From Lingula anatina (taxonomy: Eukaryota > Brachiopoda > Lingulata > Lingulida > Lingulidae), in assembly GCF_001039355.2 (NCBI RefSeq), contig NW_019774681.1, positions 160,632 to 220,631 on the forward strand: DNA of 60,000 nt. Direction: 5' to 3'. Position 1 is the first letter of the stretch; each line of letters begins with the position of its first letter. Positions 22,501 through 37,500 of this stretch are shown in pieces. The notes below the pieces were generated by a model, which was not told the DNA's origin, ran no database searches, and saw only the letters and a program-made list of their open reading frames with translations. The position numbers and the translations under genes are program-made.

Positions 22501-25500
22501 AAACTTTATAAAGGGGAGTGTGCTCTAAGTACACAATTGAATAATGAAAAAATGGGAGACAGATGAGGAGGGTTTAAAAGCATCAAACCACCTGTGAGAT
22601 AACACACTACAGAGGAGATTGCGCAGATTCTGCTTTATCAGACGGAGAAATGGTATGTTCTGCATTATATTCACTTCACTTAGATTCTTTCTCCATATGA
22701 ATTGAAAGGAACGTAGTCATAAGTATAACAGAGGGCTGAAGGTATTTGTTAATCTTGGAATGTAATAGGTTAATTCTTTCCTGGCGGTTGCATTTCATGT
22801 TGAAGCAAGGCAAGATTTTCAAAGAGTTACTGAAGTGTCAAAGTAACTGAGCGCTTCTCTGCAGAAAAAAAAAGATTGAACCTGATTTAATCATCAGTCA
22901 GTTGAGCATGTGCACAAGCCACCTTTCTTCGTGCAAGAATTTTTCATTGGCAGCTCTCTGGGTAGTTTGTTAACATGTGTTCATTACATGTGCTTTACTA
23001 GGACAATAAGTACTCTGTTGTACTTGACTATCACAGGGTTTCCTACTTGGTTTTCCAACTGTGTATGATAGATGCCTTATTGTAGAATATTCTCTCGAGC
23101 TATTTATTTTATTAAAAAAAATTTCAAGATGAACTGGATTGAACGAGTTATGTTTTGATTTAAAGTTCTAGGCTTGACATGAATGTAACCCCTTATCTGA
23201 GTATCAAGTTTGGTTGTTCATAAAGAAAAATGAAATTCTGGGTTGGATTTTTTCAAAGGATTTTAAAAACTTGGCTAAACCTCAGTTGTTATGATTAATA
23301 TATTCATTAATTGTACAGTTAATTTCAACTAAATGTTTTGCATATACAGTACATGTTAATAGGTGATACATCTTTAGAAATAAGGAAAAGACTAAACATC
23401 TGTCTGGCTAGGTTTGAAGTGCCCTTATAAAGAAGATTATATAGAAAACATGGATATGTCACAAATTAAAGCCAGTCCAATTTCATTATGACAGTTTGAT
23501 TGCCCCTTAAAAAGTGTAGTTTTTAACTTGTTGTGTGTGCTCCAGTTTGAGGCTTGAAGTCTTTTCAGAAAGAAAACAAAAGGCATGCTGAATTATTTAA
23601 AGGCAGTACTGTAGTTTGATTTTTTCTTGAAAGTGTTATGAAGTGTAAAAGTTGGATAACCAAAGCTGAAATGTTTAATACCTTTGCTTTTTTATAGTTA
23701 AAAATAAAAAATAAATAAAAAAACATTGCCAACCTCTATCTTAATTTTATACATGACAAGTTGCAGGTTTAAAATACTGAAAGGATCCCCAAGTTTATCA
23801 GTATGAGACAGTGGCATCTGTGCGTCTCTCTGTCTCCAGTAAGGCCACTCAGTGGTGCTACCTCTATCTACTATCAGTTGATAGCTCCAAAGCAGACAAG
23901 TTTGGTGTCAGCATATCTAGATTTTTGTTTAATTATTTCTTTAAAAGGAGTCATTGATTGGGCACTTGAAAGCAGTGTATTATATATGTGAACTTCTGTG
24001 TTCACTGGTGTGCCTGTTCATGTGACTGTGTGAATGTGATAATAATTACATGTTCATTTTTTGGAGATTATCTTACCTTAAAGTAGTGGTGATTAGCTAG
24101 AAACAATTATCACAAAATGATTTTCTTTTATGTTTTGCAGAATTATTTAGGGAAACAATTATGCTTTATTGTAACTGCTCGATCAATGTCAAAAAGGAGG
24201 AAAATTGCCTCTTTTTTTCATTTGAGATCTCTTTTTTATTTAGCAGAAAGATTATCCAAACACTTGTATACATCTTGAATGATACATGGGAAATTACAGG
24301 CATAATTTTTTGCCTTAGCAGTCATTTTAGGCTACTATATATTAAAGTAATCCATCTATCAGTTTTATGCAGATGGTAAAATGCCCATCCAAATAGTACA
24401 GGGGGTATCTTAAGGTTGCAGCGGTTGTATGTCTCCAAGCACTCTTAACTTGGGATTACATATGTTGTATCCTGATTAAGTTTGTCCTCTTTGATGTCTC
24501 CTCCGCTTATCTGACTGGGAGTCAGTATAAGCACTTGTGTCTCCTACCCATACCTCAGTGACAGGAGACTGGAGCAAGCCTCAGGTATGTTGACTTTAAT
24601 CTAAACCTCTATCATCCCTATGAGATTGGTTAAATCAAAAATAATTTTTGTAATTAAGTCAGGTTGTATTAGAAATAGATTTACAGTACTAAATTGTATT
24701 GAAAAGTTAATTGTGCCATAAAGTATTCAAACTCTGGCAATAAAGATTTTAAATGTTCTGTAAACTTGTGGAAAATAAGACTTGTTAGAATTCCACTTCA
24801 TAGTTTTTTATAGACCAAGAGGGGAAATTGTCAAGAGGCTAATGAAACATCTTGATTTTGTATTTGTTGAGTGTTTATTTTATGTCAAGATAAGCTGAAT
24901 TTATTTCCTTACTTTTTTTGGCATATTGTACAGGTCCCATTCATGATTTTATAATTGCTTAAAGCTTTTGGGCTAGATAAAATAAAATGCAGGTAGGAGG
25001 TAAAGAAGGGACAAATTTACGAGTGTTTGGGACACTGACGACAATTTATATTTGGTTATATGTCAATACGTGGACATATCCGGAAGACCCCCACTGGTAA
25101 ATTATATTAGGAAGAAATAGTTTGATGTTGTGAAAAGATATGGTCCTTCACTTCATGTTTTTGAATTATACAAAAGATTAATAGTTTGAAATCTAGCTCA
25201 TTAATTGTCCATGCACATTATAAAGTGTTCATCTTTTTCCCTTTTTCCCTCTCTCTTATTTTTTCCACAAAAAATGTTGCAAAGATTACATACAACTATT
25301 ATGTGTATTAATTTGTGACATAATTTAATACATCTGTTACTTAACATTGGAGCCTACCAACTGGTTTGCAGATGTACGACTAAATGCATTGCCCCTTAAA
25401 GGTTTTTGTACATTACTATTTATTCATTATTCAATTAAATAATGCAGAAATAAAAACATTGTCATGTTATGTGATAATGCTGTCACGTCAAAAATATGTT

Positions 25501-28500
25501 AAGTGAATTTGCTAATTTGAGCTGATGATGTCATAGCAGTGTTTTTGGGGTAAAACCAGTATATCGCTGTATACGTTTCTCCCTCACCTGAACAGCTATC
25601 AATACTGTTTTGATGCCTATTTAATCACAACAGTGAGAACTACAGTGTGGTGCTTGGAACTTTCCTGTAAGACCCGATTCTGATTAAAGTGGCGAAATAA
25701 TGGCTTTGTTTAATAAAACATTGAAATTACAGGCTGATTTTCTTAAACAAGATTTAAAGTCAAAGTCAACATCAGATTGTAGTTCACACCCTAGAAGGTG
25801 ATATGCCAATTTTTATGATATCTTACTTAGTTGCAGAGTTATATTGGAAAGCAATCACTATCTCACACCACTTTACAGAGCAGCATAATTGACACTGAAA
25901 GCTTAGCCACCCCATGTCAAAAACAAATTGGGTGATGAATAAAGCAACAGAAAAAGAAAGTTGTGTTCTAAAAGCTTTAAACATAATTGTGCTTATATAA
26001 AGATTATTATTTCACATAGAAGAAATGAGGGGGAGGCTATTTTGCCAAATAGAGGCCTTTATAACATCCCCCCCCCCCCCCTTTAAGTTTTGAGGTTCCT
26101 TGTTGAATTGAGCTTGGAAACAGTGTGAACTTGATGTAAGGTGTGGATGAGGTGGGTTGTAATAGAACAGATCCCAACAGGTGCTTGGATTGAGCAGGGA
26201 CAGAGTACTGATAGGAAAGTTAATAAATCACTGCATCTTTTCCATCAGGCTGAATGACGTGAAGCACCTACTAGTAGTGCTGCTGAACAGAGATTGCGTT
26301 TGTTGGATGTTATTGTGCTGGTCTCCAAGTATGATAGATGTGGTGTGCCAGGGTAGTTAAGTGTTAGCATGGCAGTCATAGTGCTAAGTGGTGCAGGTGT
26401 AGAAGTCTTCTCTCCATGATAAATGAATGAATCTACAGGAAGGCAGCATGTCTCCCATTGAGTGCTGATGAAGTAGCACTGCTCATTGTCTCAGCATAGA
26501 TAGAGGAACTTAATCTCAAATGTACATATTTACTTGCATTAATCCCAAGTGTTAATCTGCAATGTAATCAGGTTTTTTTTTATGTAGAAAAGATGATGTG
26601 GTGCCAGTTTGAGGTGTTTGGTTATCAATATTTGATATAGACAAGCCATGAGATTACTTGACACACTGATCAGAGCTGCCAATCAGCTAAGTTGTATTTA
26701 GAGAAACTCTGGAAATAGATTCACAATTCATTTAGTGATTATATGTAGAATGCACTGTTAAAAGGGAAATTGGCATCATTATATAATGACCACTTATATA
26801 GGCCTGTAACTGGTGTTTTGTCACTTTTAAATTTATGTACAAAATTCGATATTATTTTACCTAGAAAGCATTGTTACATTATCTCAGTGTAACCTAAAAG
26901 GTGATTAAAAATGTGATTTTTACTATGTTATTTCAATTTGAAAGTTTCTTCTATGAACTGGTATGAATATAATGCTTTTCTTTAAGTATATACTGTTACT
27001 GTTTGTTGTTATTTTTTCACATACTGATATCCATTTTTTATGAAATTGATATCACTCTGTCAGACCATAATGTAAGTTTTAAGTTATTGATTTAGCTATT
27101 TTAAGTTTGTAGACAATAGTCTTTATGACGCCAACCATTGCTGTAGTTTGTCTCCCTTTTTAAGTATGACACTTCCATTGTAGCATTGCCATTAATTTCC
27201 TATGTATTAGCTATGCGTAACTACTCTCCTATTAACATCTGTTATCACCTTAATGATAGTCTGTCATGAAAAGACATGATTATGATCAATTAAACAAACT
27301 TATCCATCAAAGCTTTAACTGTTATTCATTATTACATGGAAATCACTAACTTGCGTGATTTGTCTAGTAACACGCAGTCTTCACAGTGGTTTAATGCACA
27401 ATGAGTCTGTGTTGTAGCTCATTGTGGATTTCAATGTTTCTTTTTAAATCCTTCAGGGAGACGATCAATTATTGTTGAATTATTAACACTTATGTGGGTT
27501 TTCTTTTATTTACATTTTAAAACAGTCGTGGAAGATAGAACTCTGTGCAAATGAAAAGCTCATTAACATCCCTTTAATGTAAAAAATCAAAGGAAAAGGT
27601 TTATTCAGACTATGTTTGCACGATTACCCAAAATATTTATGCTGAGATCTTAAACACTGTCATATTTATGGGTCTGTTTTTTAACTACACGTGTTTGTCA
27701 GAAATGTCATGCAGATGTCATGCACTGAAGTGTAATTTCGATATCTTTTGTGGTTTTTTTCTATATTATGAAATGAAGTACATGTATGTTTGTGTTAGCT
27801 ACATCTGCTGTGAAACACAGCATCTTTGTGTATTTTTTTCTTTTTAGGCAACCTTTTAAAAATTTTTTGTGGAATTGTTCTAAAGATGAACAAATAAAAT
27901 ATTCCACTGATATTTTTTGAAGAATGCATTGATAATACATCATTTTAAAAAAGTTTTATTTTGGAGGGGGGGGGGGACTGTTGGCTGATTGGCTTGTATA
28001 CATCTTTGAGTTTATAATCTGCTTAGTTTCAGCCGATCTGCAGTAATAAGTGCATAAATTAGTAACTCCCCTGCATAGCATGGTTAAATATTTACACTTC
28101 AAAACTCTATTTCATATAGCAGTATCTCATTTACATTCTTTTTTCTTTTGTTCTCAAAGGATTTCATTCCTGAGAAAAATCATTGCAAGACAAGACACTT
28201 CAGGGGAGTAATGATTTTTTTTTACTACAGGGTCAAAAAAAAGTCATCTGAAACTGAAGGAAGCTAAGCCAGACAGACCCAGGATCCCAGGTTGAATAAA
28301 AAGGGGATATTTTTCCATTAATTTCCTGTCACATCGTATTCATTTTGTTGCATTGTTATGATCAATAAATCCAGGGGAATGTTGTAGAAGTTGCCAGGAA
28401 GGTTGGTAGTGACACCTGTGAGGACTGTTGTAATTTTGTCCTGGCATAAAAAGCAAGGGTGTTGTTACAAGGGTTTATCTTCACACTACACCTGTGTGGT

Positions 28501-31500
28501 GTACAAGCTGTGCCACTGATCACAACCACACTTGGGACTCTGACAAATGACAAGACGGGACTTTTAGGGGTTTTACTGGCGTACCAAACAAACACTCTGC
28601 CGCACTAGACTGAAGTGGAAGATAAACCTTGAATTCAAACCAAATTTAACAGGATTTGTCAGAACTTGACACATATGATGACAATGGACTTTTTAATCGG
28701 TTGATCTTTTTTTTTTTCTTTTTTAAAGGCACAGGACTTGTGTCAGTTGGTGCAGTTATCCCCAAGGCAGGTAGGGATTATGCAGAATAGATTAGTGAAC
28801 CTTTCTGCTTCAAACATATAAGGGAAGTTCCATCTCTGATTTTGAATGCATTAATTATCAGATTAAAAATATTGATTGAATTAATGCATCTGTCCTTAAG
28901 CAATATTTGTAATGAAACAGCAAAAGGCACCCGTTCAATTTGAAAATTGTCTACCTTGCCTATTTGCAAAGTTAAAAAATGGAAAAATGATATATTTGTT
29001 GGAGATTTTGAAATGGTGCTCGATTAATTTGCTTCCAATGATTTACTGTAAATTCCAGAAGTAAAGTGCTCAATAACACTTTCCACCAAAGTGCAGGTAG
29101 ATATTGGAAATGATAAAGGTGAGGGTTCAACACCTGGAACACTTATGAGATAACTTGTCAGACAATTATACCTTCACACTGGACAAAAAAGGGATTCTGG
29201 TTATGTTCACAACTAGACTAAGATGAAAAATTGACTGGTATAACCAGATTACATCATAAGTATGTCTTTATTCCCATTTTTCTAAACAATCAAACAGATG
29301 GTGATTTCAATTAGAATAATTTTTTTGTAATTTTGAACTTGAAAAACATCTCAAGGGGCTCATGGACAAGTTTTTCACCTCAACTTACTTTTCAAGGTCA
29401 TAGGGGTCATGCTGAGAAAAACTTCAGATGGGCCTAGGTTAGAACATCTAATTTCGCTTTATGGCATGAACAGATCAAACATTTTCAATTTTCTTCAGGC
29501 TAAGTAAAGTATCTTCAGCATTTTGTCGGAACTCTATATGCTAGAGTGAAGCAAGGTTGACATAGTCATATCATAGCACGCCGCAGCACATTGTCTTTTG
29601 TCAAGATCCTCTCATTGTGCTTTTAATTTAATTGATTAGCAGTTAGGCAGGGCTTTTCATATTTCTTTTGGACTAGGAAATGTCCTTAAAGGAGTTGCAA
29701 GTAATGGAATCTAATATTTCCATTTGTCGTGGGAAGATGGAGGAGATCATTCACCATTCACTTCCTTTCAAGGATAGATTTATTTTGGGCCTTCTGAAGT
29801 AAAAATACATTATGGATTTTTCTCTTTAAATTTGAATGTGGACTTTCAGCCTTAACGGTAGAGGGAAAGCTTAGTCGAAAGGATGAGAATAATTTTATTG
29901 GATTGACAAGAGATATTTGTAAGTTACCAAAACTCAAGACAGCATCCTGAACAAACAAATGATTTTTTGCCAAGACTAAGAGGCCATTCAGAACAGAAAA
30001 TCCAAGGATCTTCTGATCCATGGGTCAAATATGTGCAGACCCTACATGAAAGAAGAGCCGAATAATTCGCTGATAGTCTCCCCGTCTCCACATGTGCCGT
30101 TAAACGGATTAAATCATGACCTTGAGGTTTAATTGCTAGACCCTTGCAAGGACGGCGCGTGTGAAGGCGGGGAGACCATCAGCTGATTAATAGGCTCTTC
30201 TTTCATGTAGGGTCTGCCATATTTGATTCGTGGATCAGTAGATCCTCAGATGCTCTGTTCTGAATGGACTCTTACACTCTAGGGATCTAGATTTAAAAGC
30301 AACCTAGTTCTCAGAATTCAGAATTAAGAAGTTGGCATAAGCTGTGGACAGGGTGAAGGGACTTCATAGAAAGATGGGATTTCAATCAAGTGTCTAGTTC
30401 CTGTTTTTAGTACTGAAATGTTAATTGTTAAAACTGATGTGAACATGACCTTATCATTTATTAACAATATGTGGAAAAAACAAGTGACAAAGTGCAGTTG
30501 CTTTCAAACTTTTGGTTTGTCATTATTGATGAAGTCGTTTGGATTGTTTTGTGAGAAACTAATTTAAATCTGGAGTGGAAAAAGTTGTTAAGTCTGTATT
30601 GATTCTGTTGCTCATATGTTTGTTTTCTTCCCATAGAGCAATACATTTTTTATTTTATTCATCATTCCAGAAAATTAACTCCATTCATATTGCGCAGTGA
30701 TCAGATAATTGCAGAAGGGAGTTTATCTCAATTAGTCCATTAATGAAAATGATGAGTTTAATGAGGCTGGTACTTACCAGGTCAAATACTTAAACCTGAA
30801 ATATTGTATAATGGAGACATTTTGCCTAAAGCGCAGATATATGGCTCCCTAGAATAAATCCTTGAAATAAGAAGACATAATGCTATGTAATGGGATAAGT
30901 CAGTTGCATCACTGAATGTCAAACTATTAATGTTAAATATTTAAAGTGCAGCAAAGACATTGGCACTCAGAGATGTAGGCAGTTCCTATCATTTTATTAC
31001 TTGTACCAAGGCCCCATATATTACCAAACCTCCAGGCAATATTGTTCATTACTCAAGAATTGACACACACACACAATATTGCTTTTAGAACACATGATCT
31101 ATAGATCTGCTTTTCCAAGTTATGAAGGCATTATTTCTAAGCTGTAATTTACTGACATATCACTGTTCAGATATGTAGGGTGATACAACTTGACAGTGAA
31201 CATTGAATGAGTCTCATTTTAGTTCAAGATTAAAATGGTCTAAGATTAGAATTCATATCAAATTGATTTGAATTGCATAAGATAGACATGTGCATGTAGA
31301 AAGTAATGACCAGAGAAATCAAACAACATTCTTCATTCTGTGACCAGAATTAAAAAATAAAACCTATTTTTTTTTCAAATAATGTCTCCTTGATAACAAA
31401 GGCTTATTGTAAGAATGCTGATAAAGCATGTTGTACAAGGATTTCTATCAAAATTTAAAATTGAATAAAAATGAACTAATATATAAAAGGTTCAGTATAA

Positions 31501-34500
31501 AATATCCTCATTGCAGTCTTTTACGTGTATATCTGTAGGATATTTTGAGTTTGAGACTAAAAGACTCCAGAGAAAATTATTGTATTTTTCATGTTAAAAT
31601 TCTATATACTTCAAGACACTCATATAGTTCAGAATATTCAGAATTCATCTGTATCTGTTTTAAACTCAAATTGCTATCCTGCACTTTAATCAAATTCAAT
31701 TTACAGTAATTCTGTTCAATAAACATCATACTCTCATTCTATGAGAGTATCATTAATTTGGAATACTGCAAGGCCTAGAATTGTTTGCTGAGAATGAATT
31801 CTCTTCTGTCAAATGAAAATTCAATTAGAATTCTAGAACAGCAAATTGTGGGGCAAAATAGATTAGATTACATTTAATGAGTGTGATTATAGCTCAGGTT
31901 TCTGCTCACAAAGTTTATAAAGAGGAGAAGACCACCATTTCTGCAATGATGTGTTTTCTACAGTATGACACAAGATGGCTTCCTACCACAGTATTAAATG
32001 TGACAAGGTTTCTCCTATTGGGAAAAAATAATATGGCATGATAACAAAATTTCCTTAAAATTCATTTTTTCATTCTACAAAATTGCATTTTATAAGAAAC
32101 TTTTTGTAACTTACATCTTTTCTTATTTAAAATTATAATCCAGTATTTTTTGTTTTGTTGCTTGTGAGTGTTATGTAAATGCTTTGATCTTTATAGCAGC
32201 TACCTGAATAAGCTACACTTGCTATCATCAATTGTTAGTGTTTCAACAAACACATAATGACCATTTTTTAACAGAATCAATATTGCAAATATTACCTGGT
32301 GTATCTGTATTCCCCAAATAACTATCAAATGAGAAAAAACACCATTAGTGTTATTTTATACCATTTCTGTTGTTTATACAGTTACATAGGAATGGGTTGA
32401 TGTTTTATTTGTGCGTAGAATAACAATAAATATTTCAATATTTCATTGATTTGATAGGAACAGGAACCTGCGAATGCCATTAATTCACCATTAACGTCAG
32501 GTGTCAATCACTCTTTTATGAACAATACCTGTCAATCTAACCCAGTGTATTGTTCGGTAATTTGGCCCACAATGCCTTTTGCTACTTATTTGGTAATTCT
32601 ATCTGTTTGCTTGAAAATACACCAGCTGAGATGGAAATTTGTTGGTGTTTAGCAGCATTCATCTCGGAAGGTTCCATAGGTGTGCACTTTTTGTGTGGTT
32701 CTCATTCATCAAAGGGTAGGATCTACAAACCAGTGGACCAGATTCAGCAATGCTTTTGTTCCAGCAGTTCTGCCATTTCAAGGTTCTGTTTGCTTGAGTT
32801 CCTCCAAGTTGAAGGAGTTTGGGAAGCCTGGGGTGTGATTGGCAAACCCAGGCCTCTTTCATGCCTGCTTGCCTGTCCAATAGCCACTGTGTCCATGGCC
32901 AATTAGCCATAGCTACCGGTCAGAGAACTGGTGACCAGAGGTAGTGCCCCACTGGACCTGTCATCTTTCCTTACATCACTGTCAGACCTCATTGGCAGCT
33001 GAGGGAGTTTGAGATGCTTTTTCTGATGTATTTTTCTTCTGATAAAAAAGAAACCCCTGGAGATGCTTTAGACTTGATTTGGCAGTTGATACCAGCTTTA
33101 GAGAGGTTCCCATTTCACTGATATGTTCTCATGCAAGGGTGCTGCAGAGTTTTGAAGTGGATGCTGCTGGCAGGATGGAAGTGCTCCTTAACAGAATACC
33201 CATGTGCAGTGGCAAGGAACTGTAGTAGTTTTGAAAGCTTTCACGGATGCAAAAAATGGTGAGAACAAGCCTTTTAAGTATGTTTGCTGCAGTTCTAGTT
33301 GAATGCTTCAGTTTTTCTTTGCCTTCTGATAGGCCATCAGATGTATTTCTGACATAAAAAATTAATTCAACTTTGTTTCAGTCTCCCTCTCAACTGATTA
33401 TATTTTATTGATTCATCATCTTGTGTTGCTCTTCAATTTTTGGTTGCTGTATTAGTGTAGAACACCCAGTAGAGTCATAGATACTTATCAGTCCTCAGAA
33501 GTGAGTTGAAGTTGTGGTTATCGGAGAAACTCGAACTGAGGAGAGGATTATTTGACAAAGGAGAAAAACTGCTAATCAGGATTGGATTTCATGGTTGAGC
33601 TCCAGAACTTTGCTTCAGTGGTGGCTTTCTCGTCAGCCAGGTGTGACAGTGTGCCTCAGGTGGTGCATGTTCACTAAGTGGCAGAAAAGGTCCCTGTTGT
33701 AACCATAAAAGAAGAAAACTAGTCAGTTGGGTTATTAGCTAGTCTAAGGTAGGTAATGTTAGATCTAAAAGGGTTATTGTAAGTGCTTTTTTCCCATACA
33801 AGTCAAGTTTGCTAATAAAGAATTGAGTTGCTTTCAATTTGTATTGCAAATTCATAAAGAATATACCAAATTTACATGTAATTTTTAACAAAGCTGTCAT
33901 AATGCATTGTTTACACAAAGTTAAGGCAGTTTAGCTTTGGAAATTATGTACTGTCTGGCTCTACAAAGAGAAACCTATACAGTTTTACTGAGTTGTGAAA
34001 TTAAGTAAAAAAAGTAAGTAAAGGGAATTTCAGGATAAGCAGACATTGTCAGACATCCCTCTTCCTCCCAGAACAAATTTAGAAGAGTTATCACTTATGT
34101 GTAGATATATCAGACAGGAGAAATACTACCCCACCCAGAGGTGGTTGATCTTTGTATTGATAAAGTTAACTCCTACCTGTAAAATCTAGGGTAGTGTCTT
34201 CAAGATTATATTTTAGGATTAGGTGGCACATGTATCAGCATATTTAGCAAATGCTTTGTGGAAAAAAAAATATGTAGGAACATTTTCAGATTGATTGAAA
34301 TAATAATAATCTCATTTCTAGACCCAGCTCAGTCAGGTAAGGAAGTTTACCTCAGAAGACTTTTGAGCTTAATATTTCCTTTCCCTAGGGGGAATAGTTT
34401 GAAGACCATGTTATTAACAAACACAAAAATTGCATTGTCCTTCTTAACTGAAATGTTGAAATAGGAGATTAAAACTGAGTTCTTCTGGTAATTCTTCTCT

Positions 34501-37500
34501 GGTCACCTCACCTGAACCTGGGGCCATCATTGTTCATGGGTTTGTGTCAGGCTGCCTTATGTTGTTCAGCTCAGTAGGACATAGGGGGAAAGCATGCAGT
34601 GGCCACTTCCTGAAGAAGGATCAGAGCCATTTTCCTGACATGAACGCTGTGCGCTATCTGCATGCAGCGATGGTATGCTGGTGCTTTGCTTGCAATCATG
34701 ATATATGATTACAAGTTGGTCCTGAAGATTTCCTTGAGATAATTTTTTTGTTTCCTCCCTCATTTTTTGTTGTTTTTGATATATTAATAATGTAAAATGT
34801 ATATAAATATGTTAGAAAAAGACCATTTGAAACCTTTTTGTGCAAAATAAGATGCAATATCTGTTTCATTTTTTGCAAAAAAAAAAAAAAAAAAAATAGA
34901 AAAGAAAGGAAAACAAAATCATTTTCTCTCTCGTTACAATATACAAATTTATAATCAGGATGCCCTATTTGAAAAGCACATTTTTGCCCTCTAAGATTTC
35001 TGCCTTTTAGTGTGAATCATTATCAGCTAGGGGGAAAATACAAAACTTATGTATAGACTACCTTTATCAGCAAAGTTATTGAACTGTATGGCTAAATTTA
35101 GAGATATGTCAAGCAGTTTCTTTTTTTCTATACTGCATATACCACAAATTTGTCTTGAAAGTTCTTTCCCCTTAATGTCTATTCAATGGACTTGAAGGGC
35201 CCCTTCTCCCCATGTCTTCATACCTATAGCCCAGCAGGTGGGGAATTTAGGCAGGTGAGAAATATCTGACAACACTTACATACAGGTCCGACTAGCTTGG
35301 TACCTGAAAATTTTTTATCTGGATTGAGTGTGGAAGTAAGGTGGTGAGAAAATGGAAAAAAATCATTGGATGATGTTTAAAGCATCAGAAGCTCAAAATG
35401 ATAAATGGATAGAATGTCTAGCTAGATGGACAGACAGAGAAAAGCATTTTAAAAGAAAACAATTGATAATTTATTGGTTATATATATATATATATACTGA
35501 CCTCTACTCTAGGTTTAATATACTCATCAAGAAGATTTCCTAAGTTCAGAACAGTGGTCCTCTGTCCACTATGTAACCAACTGATTATATAACTTTGTAA
35601 CGGTTAAAGACAGAGATTAATTTGCTCAGGCAATCATGTGCCATTAACCCTACCTGCATTGACCTTCTGGGGTCTTGGAAAGAGGGACTGATGTAATAAA
35701 CCACTGAAAGGGTTGAGCTTCCTCTTTGATGACGATGACATTTGCAAATCCATAATGTTGACTTAGCATGCTTTATTCTGAAGGATGTTATTTTTTAAGT
35801 GACAGCGGTAAGAGATGGCTTTTCAGAAGTGATACAGTATGAAGACCATGACTGAATCGACCAGTGCTGTGGAGGTAGTATAAGGTTGCATTTACAACAG
35901 AATTATCTTGAACCAGAAATTGTCCAGAATGCAAAGGGACATCCTGATTCCATAATATATTTTTAAGCAGCTTTAGGTCATCAAAAGTCAAAGTTTTAAT
36001 TCATTTGTAAAAAGTGCATTGCTGTGTGTGTGTTATCCTTATATGCACTTTGGATTTAAGAACATATATAAAATGTTTCTTGTTTATGTGCTACAGAGGT
36101 ATGGATAGAATGATTTCATTTCCACTGGGATGCATCAACTGAAAAGGTTTCTGGACTAAATGATGTTGACAAGTATTTGGGTTAAGTGCCAACAACGTTC
36201 CAAATTGTCCTTTAATGGTTATGAAGTAATGGCATTGTTCATGAAAAGTGGTCAGCCACATTTCAATAATAAAAGTGCAAATTCTGGTTAAATTCAGTAA
36301 AAAGCCAACAACAATTTTGTCTTTGTTCGACAAATAAGTAATTCTACCACCCATTGTAGCAGCTCCAGGTGCCTTTTGCCTCGGGAGAAACTTGTTTGTC
36401 GTTTTGTGAGTTATGGGACAAAGCTGCATCAAGGTCTGTTTATCAATGATTTTACAGCATGTTTTCATAAACAGTTGATATTGTGACTCTGTGTGAGGTA
36501 ATTTACTTACAAAAAAGAGACTTCATATGATACTGTATTTCATTTTGACAGAAAATTCTGGTTCTGGTTGCTGGTGGGGTGAGTTTGTTGTAGGTATTCA
36601 CTGAGATAAAAAAAATTCAACTAAGAAAAAATTGCACCCCGAGGAACATGTCATTAAATATAAATATATTGTATTTGTAATGGCTATTGACTTACCTGTT
36701 TCAGAAACCAAATATGATATGAAGATAACTGAAGCATTTTTAATGAATTTATTGAAAGAAATATATCTTGTGCACACTGCTTATCCTGTAGCATTTATGT
36801 GTAAATGGGGGATGGGAGGGTAAGGGGGTTGGGGTGTGGGTGTGGGTGGGGAGCTGCGATACAGTTATTTCACTAAAGAGCTTGTGGATCAGTAATGTAA
36901 AGTTGTAAACCCTAGGACCAGCATGTTAATTGTCATTATTAAAAAGTTGATCTGGCAGTTGATTAACAATCGATTAGGTCTGGAATTCTCTGTGTGAAAG
37001 GTGTCAAGTAATTTTCCATGCAATTAACCAAACTGAGCTTGGGGGATATAAAATGCTCAGTGCCATAGAGCAGTGTCAGGGCTGGTAAGCTATGAAGTAG
37101 GTGGATTTGAGAGATCCAGTTTTGAAATATATATTTTTTTACTGTTTAACTGAGTAATGATAACAACAGTGACAAAGAAAAAGTATTAAGGAAAGCCATT
37201 TTTGTTTCTTATCTTCTTCATATTAATTTGGTAGGTAAATCTACTGGTAGGAGCAGTTACCAGAATACTTCTCCATTGTCTGAGCCGGTAAGGTGCTTAT
37301 CCCCCAATCTTCAATGTATTGACAAACAGATTATTTTAAGCTGAAAATGCTGAGTTGAGGAAGAACCTGAGGTGAACAGAAACATTAGCAATTAGATTGA
37401 TTTGGGCTTTATATGCACTGTGCTACTAGTAGAACAAGATGCAAACTCAAGGGAAATTTTATAACATTTTCTGGATTGGATAGAAGTAACAATCCATTAC

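Noticed and set aside
24420-24584. Stretch ending GCCTCAG|GTATGT, resembling an exon end
   Set aside because: No open frame in phase 0 through a credible acceptor and no recognisable protein.
32550-32906. 118-residue plus-strand ORF and an overlapping minus-strand ORF
   Set aside because: No recognisable motif or splice context. Overlapping ORFs on both strands reflect locally higher G+C.
36091-36468. 125-residue minus-strand ORF
   Set aside because: Opens with ATG but has no recognised domain, no promoter and no splice context. A few ORFs of this size are expected by chance in 60 kb.
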